From the NCBI GenBank assembly GCA_001275005.1, contig JWZX01003075.1:1-18777 (forward strand): a stretch of DNA of 18,777 nt, read 5' to 3'. The position numbers were made by a program, and so were the translations under genes. Shown here one piece after another: positions 7,803 through 14,976 of this stretch. Each line of letters begins with the position of its first letter. Position 1 is the first letter of the stretch. The stretch comes from Chrysochromulina tobinii. Taxonomy: Eukaryota > Haptophyta > Prymnesiales > Chrysochromulinaceae. The notes below the pieces were generated by a model that was given only the letters and a program-made list of their open reading frames with translations, was not told the origin of the DNA and searched no databases.

Positions 7803-8411
7803 TCACAGCCCAAGGTAGCCAGTGTCCTTGATCTGCACGTCGTGGACGCCGAGGACCTGCTCCGCCTCGTGCACCAGCGGAGGGAGCCAATCCGACCATG
7901 ATCGCGCCACGGCCGGGTTGGATGGGCAGAGCGCGTTCAGCCCGGTCACCCGTATCGTCCGCGGCGGTTCATAGATGAGCGTCACCTGGCTGTGATGAGC
8001 GTCATAAAAGTCCCATGCCTGAATGATGGGCTTGAGCTTGGCGAAGACGAGGTCAGGAGGGCCGCCCTTCCAGACGATGGTGCAGACGCCCCGGTGTTGG
8101 TGCCTCTCCAGCTCGCTGATGGCCCAATGCAGCGAAGCCATCAAATCAGTCGGACCCTCGCCCCTGAGTTTCGTTAGCGTGGAGATGTTCCGAAGCGCCT
8201 TCGCAAAGTCAAAGAGGCTGACCGCGTCACACTCGACGCCATCGCGCACGAGCGAGATGCCCGTGCCATCGTACACCTTGAGCAAACGCCAAAACTGCGA
8301 ATCGTTGTGGCCCATCAAGCGCGCAACTCCACGGCAGTCGTTTTCTGTGATGTATTTGGACCCATGGCCAGCTAGTTGGAAGAGTCGCGCAATGAGCATT
8401 TTGTCACCCAT
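7803..8411 (-). CDS. Hypothetical protein, 202 aa
   Basis: I do not recognise this protein. It is a single-exon frame with an ATG at 8411 and ordinary, non-repetitive composition, which argues that it is real. There is no signal peptide, membrane helix or long coiled coil. The first 75 residues look helical (LIARLFQLAGHGSKYITEND, then DSQFWRLLKVYDG and LFDFAKALRNI), a layout loosely like paired EF-hand helices but without calcium-binding loops. The second half alternates strands and helices (CTIVWKG at about 108-114, QVTLIYE at about 143-149) and ends in VQIKDTGYLGL. A second in-frame Met at residue 5 could be the start. The neighbouring genes give no functional clue. Confidence 0.6.
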   Translation of the reverse strand: MGDKMLIARLFQLAGHGSKYITENDCRGVARLMGHNDSQFWRLLKVYDGTGISLVRDGVECDAVSLFDFAKALRNISTLTKLRGEGPTDLMASLHWAISELERHQHRGVCTIVWKGGPPDLVFAKLKPIIQAWDFYDAHHSQVTLIYEPPRTIRVTGLNALCPSNPAVARSWSDWLPPLVHEAEQVLGVHDVQIKDTGYLGL

Positions 8412-8798
8412 CGTCGCAGGGGACCAGCCAGGGGCCCACTCGCTGCCGACAGGCGTGTGTGAGGAGCCGAGAGCCGCTTCCCCATTAGCTTTGAGAGACT
8501 GTAACGAAGTTTCGACTTATTCACACCTCCAACGTTCAGTCGTACCAGGGGCACTGTAAATACCTACTCCACAAGTTCACAGGCTGTTCTGTGATGTGAC
8601 ACGTGTGAACAGCATGGGGCGTTGCCAGGTCCAGAGATGCACGCGCCACGTAATGCTCCGGCTGCAATTTTTGTCCCAAGAGGTACCCCTCTCTCATTCG
8701 TGCCCCCACCGCCCGCTCACCTGATCACCACCCTGCCGTCCAGCCATCGCGCCACGCCGAGCCGCTGCGGTCCTCGCAGCTGGTTCCGGCGCCAGCAC
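8412..8798. other. Spacer upstream of the orphan gene
   Basis: These 387 bases hold the promoter of the leftward orphan gene and the 3' end of the Q/G/Y-rich gene. A 7-base inverted repeat (GCTGTTC at 8583-8589, GAACAGC at 8607-8613) is present. A leftward 60-codon frame (8372-8554) overlaps the orphan gene start and is probably chance. Confidence 0.4.
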
Positions 8799-9719
8799 TC
8801 ACTGAGCCATGCCCTGGCGTGCCTCGAAGGCCGCCGTAATCTCAGCGTTGCGTGCCGACTGCGCGGCCCGCTTCGCTTCATTCTTGCGACGGTTCTCCTC
8901 GATCAGCTTCATAACCTGCAAGCGGCGGGTCACGTGTGAATGAGAGAGGGCCCACCGCGGCAACGGTGGCGTCGGCCGCGATGAGGCGGCGGCGTAAGCG
9001 GAGGCGGAGGGGCGTTGGCAAGGCACTCTCTTACGTCATCATAGTCTCCGGGCGCCTTCTCGTCGGCGGCGGGGGTTGGCTGGGCTGCCGCGGAAGGCAT
9101 GACCGGCTCGGGCTCGTCGTCCTCCTCCTCAGGACGAAATGATGCATTCGACGGGGCAGCCGGCTGAGCAAGTGCAGCGCACGACGCGCAGGTAGTGAGC
9201 GGACGAGGCGATGGGCGTGGGGGGAGGCAGACGTGGTGCTCCGGTCGAACGGCGAACGAGCACGTGGCGCGACAAGGCGGGCGGGCGCACCGTTGAGGCC
9301 TTCGTCATCTGCTGCTCGAGCCATTCCTGCTCCTCGTCTGTGGGGGGCGCCGGCTGGGCGAACTGCGGCTGCTGCGGCTGGCCGTACTGCCCGCCGCCGT
9401 ATTGCCCGTACTGCTGCGGCGGCTGGAAGCCGCCACCGCCGTATTGGCCATACTGCTGCTGCTGCGGCGGCGGCGGCGGCTGGTTGTACTGGCCGCCGCC
9501 GTACTGCCCATACTGCTGGCCATACTGGGCTTCGTGACTTGGCCATGTGGCTCCCCGTACGGGCGGCGGCGCGAAGCCCGGTGGCTGCCCGTAGCCAGGC
9601 GGTGGCGGCGCACCCCTGGGCGGCCCCTGCTGGTTGTAGCCGTAGCCGCCGCCCGGCGTGGACACGGCGGCGTTGGGGTTCGCCCCGCCACCAGGGAGCC
9701 GACGATTACCGTCAGCCAT
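8799..9719 (-). CDS. Q/G/Y/P-rich prion-like protein, three exons
   Basis: Spliced gene: exons 9719-9291, 9163-9035 and 8915-8799, with introns 9290-9164 (127 bases, GTGCGC...TTGCTCAG) and 9034-8916 (119 bases, GTAAGA...CTTGCAG). Both introns are in phase 0, and the joined product is 224 aa. Residues 20-123 are low-complexity Gly/Tyr/Gln/Pro with the motif QYGQYGGG three times (about 69-76, 89-96, 103-110), similar in composition to prion-like or phase-separating RNA-binding proteins, but with no RRM or zinc finger. Then come an acidic helix (DEEQEWLEQQM, 128-138), an acidic/Pro/Ala linker (exon 2, EEEDDEPEP), and a charged C-terminal helix (exon 3, VMKLIEENRRKNEAKRAA...), which may be a coiled coil or binding helix. 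The ATG at 9719 starts MADGNRR. Function unknown; RNA granule or trafficking adaptor are both guesses. The exon structure rests on splice consensus and frame continuity. Confidence 0.75.
9340..9660 (-). repeat. Degenerate coding repeat (QYGQYGGG / poly-Q / poly-P)
   Basis: This is the low-complexity section of exon 1 of the prion-like gene. On the plus strand it reads as degenerate CTGCTGCGGCGG and TACTGCCC units. It contains CAG/CCG-type triplet runs encoding short Q and P tracts, so it is likely to vary in length between strains. Confidence 0.75.
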
Positions 9720-9936
9720 GTATTTGCGTGACCACCTGAGAGGGATCCACGCGACTGCGTTATATGTGCTGTGAAGCACACGGGGTGGGTGTTCATGACG
9801 ACGCGTTTTGACCGGCGAGGGAACAACGACGGCCCACACGAATGTCCCATTGCTCGCGAAACCCACGCTCTCATGCATCTCATCAGCGATCAATCAACGC
9901 GAGCGATACCCGGTACTGTACGCGGTTTCGTTCGTG
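9720..9936. promoter_or_regulatory. Divergent promoter region
   Basis: About 217 bases lie between the leftward ATG at 9719 and the rightward ATG at 9937. The element TACTGTAC (9914-9921) ends 15 bases before the rightward ATG, as in two other genes of this window. The frame of the rightward gene stays open to 9808 but without any ATG. Confidence 0.4.
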
Positions 9937-10686
9937 ATGCTTTCTCTTGTGATGATCGGCGGCGGCGCCATCGCGGGCTCAGCGCTCGTCGCGTGGCGTC
10001 ACGGCGTTCAGACACCTAGAGCGCTGGTGCAGGCTCCATTACGAGCTCTGCCGCCGCGATGCTGCACAGTGGAGTCGTTGGAGAAGCAGCTCCGCGCAGC
10101 CAACGCTGCCCGCGAAGATGCTGAGGAACGCGTGACGGACCTTAAGGATGAACTGGAGGCGCTACAGCAGCTGTTTGCCGACGAGTCTGCTGCGCGAGAG
10201 GAGCTCGAGGTCGCATTGCAAAAGCAGGACGGAAGCATTGCTACAACTGGCGGCACAGCCGAGGTCCGTGAACTGGAACAAAGACTCGCAGCGGCGACGC
10301 AGGAGGCGAGCGCGCTGCGCACAGAGCTATACCGTGCAACGGCCGACGCGGACGACGCGAGGCAGGAGCTTCAAGCAGTGTGCGAGCTGGCCAACCAGGA
10401 GGAACAGGTGCTCATCGCCACCATTGAGGAGCTGACGGGGCGGTTGCGGGCCGCCGAGGCCGGTGGGCCGCGCAGCGCCGACGAGCAGGGTCGGACGGAC
10501 CTGGAGCGCATCCAGCAGCTCGAGGAACATCTTGGTGAGCTCCTCGTCGCGGAGGAGATGGCGCGGTCAGAGCTCTTCCAGTTGCGCCCCAAAATGGCCG
10601 ATCTCGAGGCCAAGCTCGCAGCGGTGCAGGGGCAGCAGGGTGCACCGCCTGGAGATGAACATGAGGGCAATCATCCATCGACTTGA
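9937..10686 (+). CDS. Membrane-anchored coiled-coil protein
   Basis: Predicted 249-aa protein whose first 20 residues (MLSLVMIGGGAIAGSALVAW) form a hydrophobic signal anchor or signal peptide, followed by a basic and Pro-rich linker with a CC pair (about 41-42). From about residue 45 to 235 it is a nearly continuous heptad-rich, Glu/Leu/Ala/Arg helix (for example ESLEKQLRAANAAREDAEER and RIQQLEEHLGELLVAEEMAR), so a long coiled coil is expected. The tail is Gly/Pro/Glu. No enzymatic domain is present. The start at 9937 is the first ATG in the frame. The frame continues upstream to 9808, and those residues include more hydrophobic sequence (YPVLYAVSF), so a missed 5' exon would extend the anchor. 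A Golgi tether or organelle-shaping role would fit but is unproven. Confidence 0.65.
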   Translation: MLSLVMIGGGAIAGSALVAWRHGVQTPRALVQAPLRALPPRCCTVESLEKQLRAANAAREDAEERVTDLKDELEALQQLFADESAAREELEVALQKQDGSIATTGGTAEVRELEQRLAAATQEASALRTELYRATADADDARQELQAVCELANQEEQVLIATIEELTGRLRAAEAGGPRSADEQGRTDLERIQQLEEHLGELLVAEEMARSELFQLRPKMADLEAKLAAVQGQQGAPPGDEHEGNHPST

Positions 10687-10717
10687 GGGCTTGTCAGCCA
10701 CAGCGGTCCGGCAAAAG

Positions 10718-11295
10718 ATGACAAGATCAAGTCCAGATTCTACATGCTCATGGCAACGCCGAGATGGTACTTGGATCGTGCTGCTTCATCGCCCGCCCGC
10801 CGATCACGCAGGAAGTGAGCGTAATCTACTCCGTACCGAAGCCGGAAGCGGATGCGATGGTTGACGCTTGACGCGCCCAGCCCAGAGCTCGCTCGCCTGT
10901 GCCGAGATGGCGTGCTCAAGCAGTGCTCGGTGCTCATCACTCCAGCGTCCCAGCTGAGCGCGGTACCGTGACACGGACGTCGCGGCGGCGTTTGCGCACT
11001 TTTGGAAGTGCGGCGTGCCTCAATGCCCGCCGGGCTGACCTTTTCATCGTGCCTCTCAATCGAGCTGCTACGAGCAGAGCTCGACATGCTCCCGACGCCA
11101 CTCCGTATCGTCGTGTCGGGGCCAAGGGGCTGAACCGGGCGTGCAAGAGCATGCAACTCAGCGTCCCAGAGCATGCTCGCCCAACTCGGCGTTGATGCCG
11201 AGGTCGTTACCATCTTGAGCGAAGGGCATCTGGATGATAGACCGACTTTGCTGTTCACAGATACCTCAAGAGTTACCTTTGACGGTCCAGACTAG
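10718..11295 (+). pseudogene. Decayed gene, possibly FAD/NAD(P) oxidoreductase C-terminus
   Basis: The plus strand reads as protein-like segments only if the frame is changed repeatedly: EVSVIYSVPKPEADAMVDA (frame ending at a TGA, 10869), DAPSPELARLCRDGVLKQ (10870 onward, ending at a TGA, 10969), RYRDTDVAAAFAHFWKCG (10961 onward), SIELLRAELDMLPTPLRIVVSGPRG (ending at a TGA, 11131), and SMLAQLGVDAEVVTIL (from about 11170 to a TAG at 11293). At 11146-11176 the 9-mer AGAGCATGC is repeated 22 bases apart. Removing that 22-base insert and one nearby shift would join NRACKS to MLAQLGV. The piece RIVVSGPRG...RACKSMLAQLG resembles the NAD(P)-binding end of ferredoxin-reductase-like flavoproteins, which is inference. 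The alternative is a live gene with sequencing errors or introns I cannot define. No intact start or domain is present. Confidence 0.45.
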
Positions 11296-11731
11296 AGCTC
11301 CTCGCGGCCGTCCGATCCGCCCGATCGTGGTTCGAGGACCCCAGCCGCCACCCCTAGCCTCAGGCCTCCCAGCCGGAGCCACTCTCGGAGAGGGTGTCAG
11401 CCGCGGGGCGAGCCGGCGCGGGCGCTGCCGTCACAGGGAAATGCAAATGGGAATTCACTCCGTGCGAGCAAGGGTTTGTAAGCGCGCGGTAAGCGTATGC
11501 GGTAAGTGCAAAGTGGCGATGACCTCTTCTGAAGTCGAAAGGCTACGTATTTAGCTCGTACTTCACAAAAACTAGATAAAGCACACATGAGGCCATGATT
11601 ATCGAAGCCGTGACTGTCGGAATTAGGTTTTGTGGGCCTTCGCGGCGTGCGCTGCGCGCCGAAGTGCACGCCAAAAGTTGTGCTCCTCGTCCTCGGAGGG
11701 TCGCACACAGGGCGGGGCCTCTACTGATCTC
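11296..11731. other. Spacer between the decayed gene and the Rab gene
   Basis: About 436 bases without a recognisable gene. It should hold the 3' UTR of the leftward Rab gene. GCGTGCGCTGCGCGCC near 11645-11660 is a GC-rich imperfect dyad. The open frames on both strands have no family-like sequence. Confidence 0.4.
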
Positions 11732-12696
11732 TCAGCAGCAGCCCTTCGATGCCCCGCCCTTCTCTAGCTTGACAGCTGCGTCGCCTCCCGCCGCACTGCC
11801 GCCGCCGTCGAGCAGTCGCTGCTTGATGTCGCGTGTGATCGTGCTGAATGCCTCCTCGATGTTGATCGAATTTTTGGCCGAAGTCTCGAAGAAGCGGATG
11901 CCGTGCTGATCGGCAAGGGCCTGCCCGCGGGCCGTCGCGACGGCGCGTTTGCTCACGAGGGGACCCGAGGTATCGGCCTTGTTCCCTAGCTGCGCGCGCG
12001 CGCGCGCACGTGGCAGGGGTGGAGAGCGTGTGAGCGAGCGGGCAGGCAGCGGGGTGCGCGCCACCATCCTAATTGCGGCCGCGCACCAGCACTTTGTTGA
12101 CGGAGTCGGAGGCATGCTGTTGAATGGCCAGCATCCATTGGTTGATGTTCGCAAACGACCCCTCGTTCGTCACATCGTATACGAGCAGAATCCCCATCGC
12201 GCCGCGGTAGTATGCCGTCGTGATAGTCTTGAAGCGCTCCTGCCCGGCGGTGTCCCATATCTGCAGCTTGATCCGCTTGCCATCGAGAGTGATGGTACGG
12301 ATCTTGAAGTCGATACTGCGAGCAGGGCGCGGCCGAGCGAGCGGCTCACGGCGTGTCAGAGCCAAACGTGGCTCTGTGCTGCGGCTTGCTCAGGATCTGA
12401 TTCGTGTGCGGCAAGCTCACCCAATAGTTGTGATAAAGCTCGTGGTGAATGAGTCGTCGGCGAACCGCATCAGGATGGCGGACTTGCCCACACCTGCAGA
12501 CGGGCCACAACACAGCAGCTGTCATCGCAGTCGTCCATCGCCGATGGGCCACTGTGTGCAAATGCGCCTTGCGAAAACAAGGCTGCCTGCAGCTGGGCAG
12601 TGGCCATCGGCGGTACTCACCGGAATCTCCGATCAGCAGCAGCTTGATCAGATAGTCGTACTGTCGATCCAACCCGCCAGTTCCCGCCGGTGGCAT
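11732..12696 (-). CDS. Rab8/RabE-type small GTPase, four exons
   Basis: Membrane-traffic GTPase of 211 aa encoded by exons 12696-12621, 12493-12421, 12315-12087 and 11989-11732. The introns, 12620-12494 (127 bases), 12420-12316 (105) and 12086-11990 (97), are all GT-AG, and the frame is exact across all joints (636 bases including stop). The joined protein has the P-loop GDSGVGKS, split between exons 1 and 2, switch I ending [21 protein letters not shown] with switch [20 protein letters not shown] (the NKxD base-specificity motif, formed at the exon 3/4 joint), the ETSAK motif, and a C-terminal CC for geranylgeranylation. [20 protein letters not shown] and RDIKQRL favour the Rab8/Rab10/RabE group, which drives post-Golgi exocytosis. 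All nucleotide-binding residues are present. It diverges from the tRNase Z gene. Confidence 0.93.
11990..12012. repeat. Alternating CG tract at Rab intron 3 acceptor
   Basis: Bases 11991-12012 alternate pyrimidine and purine without a break (mostly CG, ending CACGTG on the plus strand). On the coding strand this occupies the last part of intron 3, right up to the CAG acceptor, where a polypyrimidine tract would be expected. Such tracts can adopt Z-DNA. Confidence 0.8.
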
Positions 12697-12892
12697 GCTG
12701 GCCGGCCACGCTCACGAACCGCGGCGCCCGGTCGCGATCACGAAAAGGTTGCGCGAGCGAAGGTTGCGGGTAAGTTCGACGTTGTTTTGAAATAAGCCCA
12801 CGTCAGCTCGTGCAAACGATCCGAAAAAAGGCTCTTTCGCTCTCGCTAGGTGTTGATTGCTAAGTCATCATCCGCTCAGAGCGACAGTCCAT
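12697..12892. promoter_or_regulatory. Divergent promoter region (Rab / tRNase Z)
   Basis: About 196 bases separate the Rab ATG (12696, leftward) and the tRNase Z ATG (12893, rightward). The interval includes an A-rich patch (GAAAAAAGG near 12822-12830) and CGCTCTCGCT, but no clear TATA box or shared element. The promoter function is inferred from orientation. Confidence 0.45.
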
Positions 12893-14856
12893 ATGGTGCT
12901 CGTCGTCACATTGGCACTGGCCGCGCTGGTGCCGCTACTTAGCCCGAGCATCCCGTCCTTGCGGGCGTCTATCGTGCTCTCGACCGCGACCGGGATGCCT
13001 AATTTGCTCGTCGCCTGTGACGGCTCTGCTGCACACCTCGAGAAGATTCTGAGCAAAGACGAGCTGAAGGCCGAGTGCGCTGCACGCTCCCTCCCGTTGA
13101 GTGGAACCAAAGCGGTGCTCGCTCCACGGCTGTTGCAGGCGCTGATCGTGGAATCTGCCACGCAGGCTGCCACGCAGGCTGATATGCAGGCTGCACCGCT
13201 GCCGCCGCCCTTGCCTGCCGACCTGCTGCCGCAATCTGCAGCGAGCCCTGCTCCCGCGGCGACACGGCCGACGCGCGCGAGCGCCGCGACCAAGCCGCCC
13301 GCGTTGGCGACCGATGCGATCAAGAGTGTCGACACCACGTGTGCTGTGCCGGCGGTCGACGCCGCGGCCGCCGCCACTGCGGCTGCATGGGGCGCATCGG
13401 GAGCCGACATGGAGGTCTCCATCCTCGGGTCGGGTGCATGCTTCCCGTCGCCCGCGCGCGGCGCCTCGTGCACGGCGCTGCGCGTGCGTGACTCGTACTG
13501 GCTCTTCGACGTTGGCGAGGGCACGCAGGTACAGCTGCAGCGCTGTTGGGTCCGTCCGTCAAAGATCGATAAGATCTTCATCACGCACGCGCACGGCGAC
13601 CACGCCTTCGGTCTGCCCGGGCTGCTCTGCCTGATCGCCAATGGCCGGCCGAAGAACGCGCCTCCGCTAGAGATCTATGGCCCGCACGGGCTGCGCGCCT
13701 TCATCCGCGTCTCGCTCTCCTTCACAGGCACGCGCAAGCTGCCCGCGTACGTGGTGCACGAGCTTCATCAGGTGCCGCCAAGCTCCTCGATTGCGTCTTG
13801 ATTGCATTTGATGGCCCCAGTTGATGACCTCTGATGACGCCCCCTCATCAGGTGCCGCTGCTCCGAAACTCGGCTCGCCAGCCAGTCGCGCCAATCTCGG
13901 CGCGTCCCGTCGAGCGGCCCAATATCGACGCGGAAGGCAATGCGTGGGGCGAAATCCCCGGCAGCCGCGACGTGGGGCCCGAGGCGCCGTCGCCCGAGGC
14001 CGCGCGCGGCGGCAGCGGCGGCGGTGGCGGCGGCGGCGGTGGCGGCGGAGCGGTATGGCGCCTGTTCGAGAGCGACGAGATCAGCGTATGCGCAGCGCCA
14101 GTAGAGCACACCGTCCCGTGCGTGGGATACGTGGTGGCTGAGAAGGACAAGGAAGGCCGCCTGCTCGTGGATAAGGCTCTCCCAATGCTCGAGGCGAACC
14201 GAAAGGCGATCTTCGATCTTTGGGGCGTGCGCGACCCACGCGCACTCCTCAAAAAGGTCAAGGCGCTCGGGATGGACGGAGAGCTGGCGCTCCCAGATGG
14301 GCAGGTACTCCGAGGCAGCGAGTTGATGGGCGAGAGCCGGCGCGGGCGCAAGCTAGTGGTGCTCGGCGACTGCTGCGACGCCTCGCCGTGCGCGCAGCTC
14401 GCTCGCGGCGCTGACCTTCTGATTCACGAGGCGACTAACGCTTACCTGCCCACGTTTGGGGACCGCGGCGGCGGCGAGAAGCTACAGCGGGAGACCTACC
14501 GGCGGGGTCACTCGACGCCACAGATGGCAGGAGAGTTTGCGAGACGGGTTGGCGCCAGGGCGCTCCTGTTGACTCACTTCTCGCAGCGCTACCACCCTGC
14601 ATCCTTCAAAGTGATGCAGACGATCGCGAAGCAGGCAGCCGATGCCGCCAGGCTGCCGACAGACTGCGTCGCTGCCGCGTACGACACACTCTCAGTCCCG
14701 CTATGGGCGCCCGATCGGAACAAGCCGCCGCTGCCTGCTGAGGCACTTGCGCCAGCCCCGAGGCATGCGGTGCAGCAAGCCTACGAGCCCGTCGACGACA
14801 CGAAGCTCGGCGAGTGGATGGCCGAGTACGGAGACGATTCAAGCATGGACTCGTGA
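12893..14856 (+). CDS. tRNase Z (RNase Z) with N-terminal SAP domain, two exons
   Basis: Endonuclease that trims 3' trailers from precursor tRNAs. Exons 12893-13771 and 13852-14856 are joined by an 80-base phase-0 intron, giving 627 aa. The order is: signal peptide (MVLVVTLALAALVPLL), then likely transit sequence; a SAP domain at about 53-86 (LSKDELKAECAARSLPLSGT), a nucleic-acid-binding helix-turn-helix; an Ala/Pro-rich linker; then the metallo-beta-lactamase domain from ILGSGACFPSPARG (177) onward. Zinc and catalytic residues are present: HAHGDH (232-237), His379 (VEHTVP), Asp466 (LGDCCDAS), His485 (IHEAT), His513 (HSTPQM) and His535 (LTHFSQRY). A Gly run (347-359, a GGC repeat) interrupts the domain before GGAVWRL. 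A single lactamase unit marks it as the short form. The leader suggests plastid import, so plastid tRNA maturation is likely. The first ATG is at 12893; the frame upstream has none. Confidence 0.9.
13765..13858 (+). repeat. 80-base intron bounded by 14-base direct repeats
   Basis: The 14-mer TCATCAGGTGCCGC occurs at 13765-13778 and again at 13845-13858, exactly one intron length (80 bases) apart. Each copy contains CAG|GT, so the first supplies the donor and the second the acceptor of the tRNase Z intron (13772-13851). Without splicing, the frame ends at a TGA 9 codons into the intron. The pattern fits intron gain by duplication of, or insertion into, an AGGT site. Confidence 0.85.
14008..14050 (+). 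repeat. GGC triplet repeat coding for poly-Gly
   Basis: An interrupted GGC/GGT run within the tRNase Z coding region encodes about 13 glycines with one serine. It sits in a variable linker ahead of the domain that carries the HTVP histidine and probably varies in length between strains. Confidence 0.8.
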
Positions 14857-14905
14857 AACGTTCGTCGGCCGCGTATTACATGTAACAGCCAATTCACACA
14901 CGTGA

Positions 14906-14960
14906 GTCTGTCAAGCAAAGTCAAATTCCTTTGACTTGACTTGACTTGCAACTTGACTTC
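14906..14960. promoter_or_regulatory. Cluster of TTGAC motifs upstream of the SDR gene
   Basis: TTGAC occurs at 14931, 14936, 14941 and 14953 on the plus strand, and its reverse complement GTCAA at 14910 and 14920, all within 55 bases and ending 20 bases before the SDR ATG. Three of the copies form a perfect 5-base tandem repeat. TTGAC is the core of the plant W-box, but nothing shows that a WRKY-type factor binds here. Confidence 0.4.
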
Positions 14961-14976
14961 ACTGCCACGCACCGGA

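Noticed and set aside
7101-7818. Rightward frames of 101 and 96 codons
   Set aside because: They begin with GTG and TTG, show no domain, and lie in repeat-rich spacer sequence.
8372-8554. Leftward 60-codon frame starting MPLVRLNVGG, recalling a BTB/KCTD start
   Set aside because: The LNVGG resemblance is five residues only, the rest does not match the domain, and the frame overlaps the start of the orphan gene.
9808-9936. Upstream extension of the coiled-coil protein from base 9808
   Set aside because: It would need a TTG start, which is unlikely in a eukaryotic nuclear gene. The first ATG (9937) begins a hydrophobic anchor. A missed upstream exon remains possible.
10740-11258. Leftward 172-codon open frame
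   Set aside because: Its product is Ser/Arg-rich with no family features, and it lies antisense to the more protein-like segments of the decayed rightward gene.
13772-13801. Truncated RNase Z ending at base 13801, with a second gene starting at 13834
   Set aside because: The two frames are halves of one metallo-beta-lactamase domain, and the GT-AG intron 13772-13851 joins them in phase. The apparent stop lies inside the intron.
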